A stretch of 64,000 bases of DNA from Snodgrassella gandavensis. Its GTDB lineage: Bacteria > Pseudomonadota > Gammaproteobacteria > Burkholderiales > Neisseriaceae. The DNA lies in NCBI RefSeq assembly GCF_914768025.1, contig NZ_CAJZCE010000003.1, positions 62,001-126,000 on the forward strand, read 5' to 3'. A model generated the notes under the pieces. It saw nothing but the letters and a program-made list of their open reading frames with translations, was not told where the DNA came from and made no database searches. The position numbers were made by a program, and so were the translations under genes. Of the stretch, positions 58,058 to 64,000 are shown piece by piece; position 1 is the stretch's first letter, and each line of letters opens with the position of its first letter.

Positions 58058-61009
58058 GCTTGTAATTCTTCAGATTCAGATATTAACGCTTCAAATTCTG
58101 AGGAGTGTAAATTAACAGGATTTACATATAACTCGATTTCTGCAAACAATGCAACGATAAGTATAGAAAGAGACGAAGTTAAATTAAACAGTGGTGAAGA
58201 TAAAACAATAGCGTTAACTAATAATTCATCACTAACAGCCAAGGATGTAGAAATTACTAATAACTCTTCAGGTGATGGCAACAAGAATGCTCTTTCACTT
58301 AAAAACTCTAAAGCAAAGATCCAGAAGTTGACAGCAAAGACCATCGGAAACAATACAACTGCGATTAAAGCTAGCAACCATTCTTCGTTAGAAGTTAACG
58401 GCGATATAAAGATTCAAGAAACAGCACCGAATGCTGGCAACGGAATTGTGAATTCTAATAGTATCATTAATGTAGGCGGCAACATTACCATTACAGCGAC
58501 CGATCCTATAAATGGGGGGCAGATAGCTATCTCAAATGACGGTCGAATTACAGCAGCCAATATTAACATAACCACATCAAATACAAATTACGCTATTTCG
58601 CAAGGAGAAGATGAGAACACAGACACATCCATAGAGACGACGGGCGATCTCAATATTACCACCAATAAAATAGTTGGTAACAATGAGGCCATCCGTATTC
58701 TATCTGGAGACTTATCCGTCGGAAAGAAAACAACTATTTTGATGATAAAAGATACTAATGAGGTTAACAATAACAGAAGTCCAGATCGTTATGTTTCAGC
58801 AATTTCTGTCTCAAATGGTAAGTATACAGCTAATGGAGGAGCAAATATCGAAATTAAAAATGAGCTTGACGAGAATTATAATGACATTATAGGGATAATT
58901 TTAGGAGACGATGGACATTTTATTAATAATGGCAAAGTAACAGTAAATTCAGGGAAAAACATCATTATTGCAACTGACGGAAGACTACTTGCTAGAGAAG
59001 AAGCCGTTTTCCATAATAAAGCAAACGGTAAAATCATCACTGATAGTGCAGATATCGTTGTTCACAATTCAAATGGTACATTAGAAATTGATAATGAAGG
59101 TAGATTAGAATCAACAGCCGGTTCAGTCTTAAAAAGCAAAGAAACGAACGAATCTACTAGTACTCTTACCGTAAAAAATACAGGTATCCTCTCGGGTAAG
59201 GTAGACAACTATGGAAAAGGTAAGATTGATATCAACAATAAAGAACTAGGGAAGATTGCCAGTAATATAAATAACCATGCAGCTGGTGATATCATTGTCA
59301 AAAATACAGGTACGATTACAGGTGAGATTACTAATAATGGTAATGGCCGCATTGTCTTTGAAAATAATGGTACTTTCACTGGTACTGCCAACAATGCCAA
59401 GAATACTAATAGCAATATTACCTTTAACAATAACGGTACTTTCACTGGTACTACCAACAATCCCAGTGCAAACGAAAAAATAGATCTGACTAATCAGGGC
59501 ACATGGATAAATACCGGAGATTCCACCTTATCACGGATGATTAACACCGGCACTATTGAGTTTCCAAAAATATCTTTAGCTGATATCAATGATGAAAATA
59601 AATACCATACCATCACGGTACAAGGTGACTATACCGGTGGCGGCAAGATAGTTGTTAATACGCTCTGGAATGATGATTCCATCAGTAAAAATGGCACCGG
59701 TTATACCGACCGCGTTAATATTAAAGGTAAGGTAACCGGCCTCACAACAGTAGAGACCCAAGGAAATATTATCTACGGAGACATAACACAAAAAGAGATA
59801 GATATTACTCATCCAAAAGCTGTTATTCACGTAGAAGGGGAAATCGATGGACAAGGTTTTACAGGTGATTCTCCAACTAAGAATGCCGGTAAAGCCAATC
59901 TCAAGAAAATAGATCACGACGGTAGCACTGATTATGCATGGACATTAAAGGCTACAGAATCTACTGATCCGGCTAAACCTATCAAACCTACTCCACCTAA
60001 AGAAGTACCGATTTATGCAGAGCCGGTATCTGCCTACGTACAGATGCCTACAGTGGATATGGAACTGGGCTTTACCACCATTGGTACCTTACATGAGCGG
60101 CGCGGTGAAAATCAGACTTACAACATCACTGGCGCCAACAATACTGCCCTTGGCGATAAACAGCAGCAGACATGGGGTAGAGTTCTGGTGAAACATCTGG
60201 ATAAGAATGGCAAACGACGTCTGGATACAGCCGGTAATCAATCTGTACTCCAGATTGGCCACGATTTTATTCTGGATGAAAACGATCAAGCCGGAACCCG
60301 CCGGCATATTGGTGGCTATGTGGCCTATGGGCACAATGAAAATGACTTCCGCGATCAGTATCGCGCTGAAAATGGCTATATTGTTGACGACCATTACACC
60401 GGTAAAGGCCGTACTGATGCAGTAAGCGTTGGCGGTTATGGCACATTCTATGGCAATAATGGCGGCTATGTTGATTTGGTTGGTCAGGTAACCTATCTGC
60501 GCAATAAATACAATGCCCGTACCAATGAATCCGTACATCAGAACGGCTGGGGCGCCGCAGTGTCAGCCGAGGCCGGTAAATCTTTCACCGTTTATGGAAA
60601 TAACTGGTTTGTCGAACCACAGGCTCAATTGGTGTACCAGTATCTGTCTCTGGACAATTTCAATGACGGAATTCGCCACATTGATCAGCATAATCCATCT
60701 GCCCTGCGCGGCCGTGTGGGTATGCGTTTTGGCTACAATGGTACTCCAACTGATAATTTACCGCCTTCATCTTTCTATGGCATTGCCAATATCTGGCATG
60801 ACTTTGTCAATCCGAAATCTGTTGATATCGGCCGCGACAGCCTGAAAGAAGAATATGCCAAAACCTGGGGTGAAGTGGGTGTAGGTATCCAGCTACCGAT
60901 AACCCGTCAAAGCCATTTCTATGGCGATGTGCGTTATGAGAAAAACTTTGGCAGTGATAAACGCAAAGGTTTCAAAGGCACACTGGGCTATAAATATACT
61001 TGGTTATAA
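57911..61009 (+). CDS. Type Va autotransporter, ESPR signal peptide
   Basis: A 1032-residue surface protein. Residues 1-~49 form an extended signal peptide: the ESPR part (MNRIYKSKWSESTQTWVACS then ELARGK) followed by a basic and hydrophobic core ending SSYA. The passenger (~50-680) is Asn/Thr/Ser/Ile-rich and repetitive, with beta-helix-like turns. NNNGTFTGT-type repeats lie near 480-520, and two cysteines at about 51 and 67. A Pro/Lys linker (KPIKPTPPKEVP) near 685-697 leads to the 12-strand barrel (~750-1032), which ends YKYTWL, Leu rather than the usual Phe. Likely an adhesin; passenger function unknown. AAGGA lies seven bases before the ATG. Strong terminator follows. Confidence 0.9.
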   Translation: MNRIYKSKWSESTQTWVACSELARGKIKNNCSKIVVAIALALTSISSYAACNSSDSDINASNSEECKLTGFTYNSISANNATISIERDEVKLNSGEDKTIALTNNSSLTAKDVEITNNSSGDGNKNALSLKNSKAKIQKLTAKTIGNNTTAIKASNHSSLEVNGDIKIQETAPNAGNGIVNSNSIINVGGNITITATDPINGGQIAISNDGRITAANINITTSNTNYAISQGEDENTDTSIETTGDLNITTNKIVGNNEAIRILSGDLSVGKKTTILMIKDTNEVNNNRSPDRYVSAISVSNGKYTANGGANIEIKNELDENYNDIIGIILGDDGHFINNGKVTVNSGKNIIIATDGRLLAREEAVFHNKANGKIITDSADIVVHNSNGTLEIDNEGRLESTAGSVLKSKETNESTSTLTVKNTGILSGKVDNYGKGKIDINNKELGKIASNINNHAAGDIIVKNTGTITGEITNNGNGRIVFENNGTFTGTANNAKNTNSNITFNNNGTFTGTTNNPSANEKIDLTNQGTWINTGDSTLSRMINTGTIEFPKISLADINDENKYHTITVQGDYTGGGKIVVNTLWNDDSISKNGTGYTDRVNIKGKVTGLTTVETQGNIIYGDITQKEIDITHPKAVIHVEGEIDGQGFTGDSPTKNAGKANLKKIDHDGSTDYAWTLKATESTDPAKPIKPTPPKEVPIYAEPVSAYVQMPTVDMELGFTTIGTLHERRGENQTYNITGANNTALGDKQQQTWGRVLVKHLDKNGKRRLDTAGNQSVLQIGHDFILDENDQAGTRRHIGGYVAYGHNENDFRDQYRAENGYIVDDHYTGKGRTDAVSVGGYGTFYGNNGGYVDLVGQVTYLRNKYNARTNESVHQNGWGAAVSAEAGKSFTVYGNNWFVEPQAQLVYQYLSLDNFNDGIRHIDQHNPSALRGRVGMRFGYNGTPTDNLPPSSFYGIANIWHDFVNPKSVDIGRDSLKEEYAKTWGEVGVGIQLPITRQSHFYGDVRYEKNFGSDKRKGFKGTLGYKYTWL

Positions 61010-61058
61010 CCACACTCATAGCAGTGGCTGTGTGATACAGCTACTGCTATGTCTCCCA

Positions 61059-61096
61059 ACAGGGCAAAACCGTAAACAGTTTTGCCCTGTTTTTAT
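61059..61096 (+). terminator. Terminator of the first autotransporter gene
   Basis: ACAGGGCAAAAC and GTTTTGCCCTGT form a perfect 12-pair stem with an eight-base loop and end in TTTTATTT. It lies about 50 bases after the stop. Confidence 0.9.
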
Positions 61097-61563
61097 TTAT
61101 ATAATTGGCTGAGATTACTTTCTCAAAAGCCAGCTTAAACTTCCATACAAATATAAGTTTAAGCAGTTTGTTATTTTAAAAAATCATCATTCACAAAAAC
61201 GATTTTCTCAAATATTCCGCTGCGCCGAGTGCAGCAGCCACACTACTGTGGAATATATAGCCACATCTACCCTATCTCCCCCTAACAGCTATGTTAGCAG
61301 CGCAAACCAGTGATAGAGAGCTGAGAAACAGACAATGCAGCAGGTAGCTATGAAACTGGCCAACTTCTGCCCGAAAATACAGACAGTAGCAGCCAGCCTT
61401 TACCTGAAAACTAAGATGATATTCCACCAATAGTGCAGAATAAAAATTTGCGCTTGCTTATCGGCTAAATATGATGATGCAGCCATCCACTGGTTTTGGG
61501 ATACCCTGCTTTGCAACGCTCAATACAAGACTGATTGCGCCTACTCAATAGCGACAATGCTAG
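61097..61563. other. Gene-less stretch between autotransporter terminator and IS element
   Basis: About 470 bases without a recognised gene. It includes a perfect ten-base inverted repeat, GCTTAAACTT at 61133-61142 and AAGTTTAAGC at 61155-61164, with no T-run. The right half is less AT-rich and looks like decayed coding DNA, but no protein fragment was identified. Confidence 0.45.
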
Positions 61564-62764
61564 TGTAACTATCCCCTAAAATAGAACAGCCTCGAAGTAG
61601 AAAATTCTCTTCATTAACCCACAGAGGATTTAAACATGCAAAAATGACTGAACAACAAATCGTATCCATTTTAAAAGAAGCTCAAGCGGGTATCTCGGTC
61701 AAAGAACTTTGCCGTAAATATGACATCAGCAACTCGACTTTTCGACTTTTTATCAATGGCGTGATAAATATGGTGGTATAGAAACCGCTGATATTAAACG
61801 TTTAAAGGAACTGGAAACTGAAAACCGTAAGCCTAAGCAAATGTTTGCCGAGCTGAGTTTAAAATCTCAGTTTCAGGAGGAAATCATAAAAAAGCGCTAG
61901 TGCCTACCAAGGCATGTAAAGCTTGGGCAGTGCAATTGCAAGAAAGTCATTCCGTTACAATTACCATAAGCTGCGCCATTGTTGGCTTAAGCCGCTGTGC
62001 TTACTATTATCAACCCAAGTTACAAGATAATTCAGTGATTATGTCGCTACTAAGCGCTATCACTGACAGGCATTTACACTGGGGCTTTTCCAAATGTTTT
62101 AATCGCATCAGCAAGTTTGGCGATAAATAAAATCATAAACCTGTTTATCGGGTGTACTGTGAATTAAAGCTTAATTTCAGAGTAAAGCGTAAAAAATATA
62201 CTCCTTCACGAAGCCCAGCAAAGCTATCAGTACCGAATAAGCCAGATGAATGCTGGTCAATGAATTTTATGGGTGACAGCAATCGCAATCAACAGCGTTT
62301 TAGAATTTTCAATGTGCTAGATGACTTTAATCGTGAGGCATTAGGCATTAATATTGCGGTCAGTTTACCGGCTGGCAGGATTACCCATTATCTGAATAAA
62401 CTGGCTGAATATCAGGGTTATCCACCAGAAATACAGATGAATAATGAACCGGAATTTACCGGAAACACGTTTACTAACTAGGCAAAATCACGTGGTATAG
62501 CTATAGCGTACATCAACCCCGGCTGCCCGTATCCAAATGACTATATTAAACGATTTAATCGTATCGATCGTACAGAGGTACTGGATTTATATCTTTTTAA
62601 TAATCGGCAACAGGCAAGTAAGGTAACTGAAGAATGGCTAATAACTTATAACACCGAAATACCTCACAAAGCACTAAATAATATGACACCAATTGAATAT
62701 AAAACCCTAAAATAAACAGCATAATTTGCTACATCAATTTTGTACTGATTATGGGGTATTTACA
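61564..62764 (+). mobile_element. Inactivated IS3-family element of the IS407 type
   Basis: A 1.2 kb element with imperfect terminal inverted repeats: TGTAACTATCCCCTAAAAT at the left and, read inward from the right, TGTAAATACCCCATAATCAG. OrfA (from ATG 61644, MTEQQIVSILKEAQAGISVK) is shifted near 61745 and continues ADIKRLKELETENRK. OrfB is broken by stops but keeps CWSMNFMGD, DDFNREALGINI and PHKALNNMTPIEY. The three catalytic acids of the DDE transposase are all changed: D to N in SMNFM, D to N in MNNEPEF (normally DNGPEF), and E to K in YIKRFNR (normally YIERFNR). No target-site duplication was seen. Confidence 0.8.
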
Positions 62765-63027
62765 TTTACAGCATAAATTATATTCACCCTTACAGAAATA
62801 TTGGCTTTTTTCATTTTTGTATACAAACTGACTTTGTTAAATCTCTAACATATTAATAGCATTAAGATAACTTTGTTTGTATCTGGTATAAATTTTCTTA
62901 TATAATTAATTTATTCAGCATTTTATCTATTTTATTAAGAAATCACAGACACAATACAAATAGAGTAAATTTTTAATTAAAAGCTGAAAATTTATTTTTG
63001 TAAACATTTACACAATCAAGGAAACCA
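62765..63027. promoter_or_regulatory. Upstream region of the second autotransporter
   Basis: About 260 AT-rich bases between the IS right end and the ATG. The last 55 bases resemble the leader of the first autotransporter. The promoter should lie here, possibly formed or altered by the IS insertion; no clear -35/-10 pair was found. Confidence 0.4.
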
Positions 63028-63174
63028 ATGAATAACATTTATAAATCCAAATGGAGTGAATCTACCCAGACATGGGTGGCCTGCTCGGAGCTAGCACGTG
63101 GCAAAACTAAGAACAACTGTAGCAAAATCGTAGTAGCGATTGCTCTGGCTTTGACTAGTATAAATTCATATGCC
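62970..63174 (+). repeat. Shared 5' module of the autotransporter pair, copy 2
   Basis: Partner of the module at 57855-58057: a similar leader with AAGGA before the ATG and an almost identical extended signal peptide. The differences in the signal peptide are conservative (R3N, I27T, S46N). Beyond the signal peptide the two genes diverge completely. Confidence 0.75.
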
Positions 63175-64000
63175 AAAAATATTGAATGTACTACACGTGG
63201 TGCTAAACAGGATAAAGAAACCTTTACCACCCAAAATGCAAGTGTATTGGCACCTTGTCTTGAGGGAGTTGGGTCTTCGAAAGGAGGAAACGCAAAAAGG
63301 GTAATTTATTTAGATAATGAAGAGTTTACCACTGATGATTTACCGATTACAAGTGATGGAACAACGGAAGAAAGTGGTGCTCTACATCTTAATAATAAAG
63401 CACACGCAGTAATTAGTGGGCAATTGGACATTGGGAACAATGGAGCTAATGCCACCATTATTTCAAATAAGGGTGATTCTACATTAGATGTCGGCGACAT
63501 AATTATTGCCGACAAATCAGAAGGTGCCAAAGTAGGTATTAATAATGAGGACAGTAAAATTACTGTTCACAAGAATATTGAAATTGATGGATCTCAATCC
63601 TCAGGGATCATCAACAAGGGCGGCATTATTAACGTGCATGACAACCTAACCATATTACAAAATAAAAAAGGCGTAGCGATTGCTCAACATGATTCTAAGA
63701 ATAATAAAAATTCAAATATGAGTATCGATGGAAATCTTATAATAAACGCAAAAGCTGGTGAATCTGGGCTTGCTGCAATTGAACTTCATAACGGAACGAT
63801 AAAAATAGGCGGTGATACTTATATAGACTTTGCTACAAGTTCAGAAAAGAGTTCAGTTGTTAATATTGAGAATGCCAGCTATATAACTCAAGGAAACACT
63901 AATATTCAGGTTAAAAAAGCTGATACAAAAGTTACAGATTTAACCGCAGTAGGTTTTCACTTATCAGCAAATAGTACATTAACTATTGGAGGCGAACTGA
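63028..64000 (+). CDS. Second ESPR autotransporter, 5' part only (runs off the window)
   Basis: The first 324 residues of a surface protein that continues past the window end. The extended signal peptide (MNNIYKSKWSESTQTWVACS then ELARGK), with a basic and hydrophobic core ending NSYA, is almost identical to that of the gene at 57.9 kb. The passenger is Asn/Gly/Ile-rich with repeated SNKGDSTLDVGDI, NNEDSKITVHKNIEI and NKGGIINVHDNLTI units, as in a beta-helix. Cysteines lie at about residues 53 and 76. No barrel is visible yet, so type Va is inferred from the signal and its neighbour. AAGGA precedes the ATG by seven bases. The dead IS element lies upstream. Confidence 0.85.
   Translation, partial: MNNIYKSKWSESTQTWVACSELARGKTKNNCSKIVVAIALALTSINSYAKNIECTTRGAKQDKETFTTQNASVLAPCLEGVGSSKGGNAKRVIYLDNEEFTTDDLPITSDGTTEESGALHLNNKAHAVISGQLDIGNNGANATIISNKGDSTLDVGDIIIADKSEGAKVGINNEDSKITVHKNIEIDGSQSSGIINKGGIINVHDNLTILQNKKGVAIAQHDSKNNKNSNMSIDGNLIINAKAGESGLAAIELHNGTIKIGGDTYIDFATSSEKSSVVNIENASYITQGNTNIQVKKADTKVTDLTAVGFHLSANSTLTIGGEL

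Overview
The window looks like a stretch of chromosome from an AT-rich member of the Neisseriaceae, most likely Snodgrassella (bee gut symbiont) or a close relative. This is inferred from gene content, not from a database search. The pointers are the ponA/mrcA-pilMNOPQ-aroK-aroB arrangement, the hemC-hemD-hemX-hemY run, autotransporters with an extended signal peptide (ESPR) and a DUS-like inverted repeat. The gram-negative envelope genes (secretin PilQ, type Va autotransporters) agree.

Layout. 0.2-3.7 kb: five related four-helix membrane proteins of unknown function in an A-B-A-B-A order, four on the minus strand and one on the plus strand. 4.0-7.2 kb: riboflavin genes (ribBA-like, an EamA transporter, ribH) and nusB. 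7.4-11.3 kb: two RDD membrane proteins, then a graveyard with remnants of ilvD, a third RDD gene and IS3-family transposases. 11.3-19.6 kb: an MFS exporter, an Lrp-type regulator, a DUF1415 protein, a Na+/H+ antiporter-like protein, an RsuA-type pseudouridine synthase, a TRIC-type channel and a Tim44-domain protein. 19.6-28.7 kb (minus strand): argD, a sirtuin, hemC, hemD, hemX, hemY and hemE, then cardiolipin synthase. 29.3-35.9 kb: a GNAT pseudogene, htpX, proA, ppk2 and mrcA.

36.0-45.3 kb: type IV pilus assembly genes pilMNOPQ, then aroK, aroB, trmB and an aromatic aminotransferase. 45.4-48.3 kb: an HdeD-like protein, a DUF3465 protein and pyrG on the minus strand. 48.4-51.9 kb: gmk-rpoZ-spoT, with an unusually long N-terminus on SpoT. 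52.1-56.9 kb: the macromolecular synthesis cluster rpsU-yqeY-dnaG-rpoD, then a tRNA with a CAU anticodon. 57.9-64.0 kb: two type Va autotransporter genes sharing a nearly identical 5' module, separated by a dead IS3-family element; the second gene runs off the window.

The central blocks are conserved housekeeping. The lineage-specific material is at 0.2-3.7 kb, 7.4-11.1 kb and 57-64 kb. The best candidate for an undescribed system is the five-gene membrane-protein array at the left end. Also notable are the SpoT extension, the zinc-site-less sirtuin beside the haem genes, the EamA transporter between riboflavin genes, and the modular autotransporter pair. Start codons were re-chosen from ribosome binding sites where the longest ORF began with an implausible TTG or an upstream ATG.
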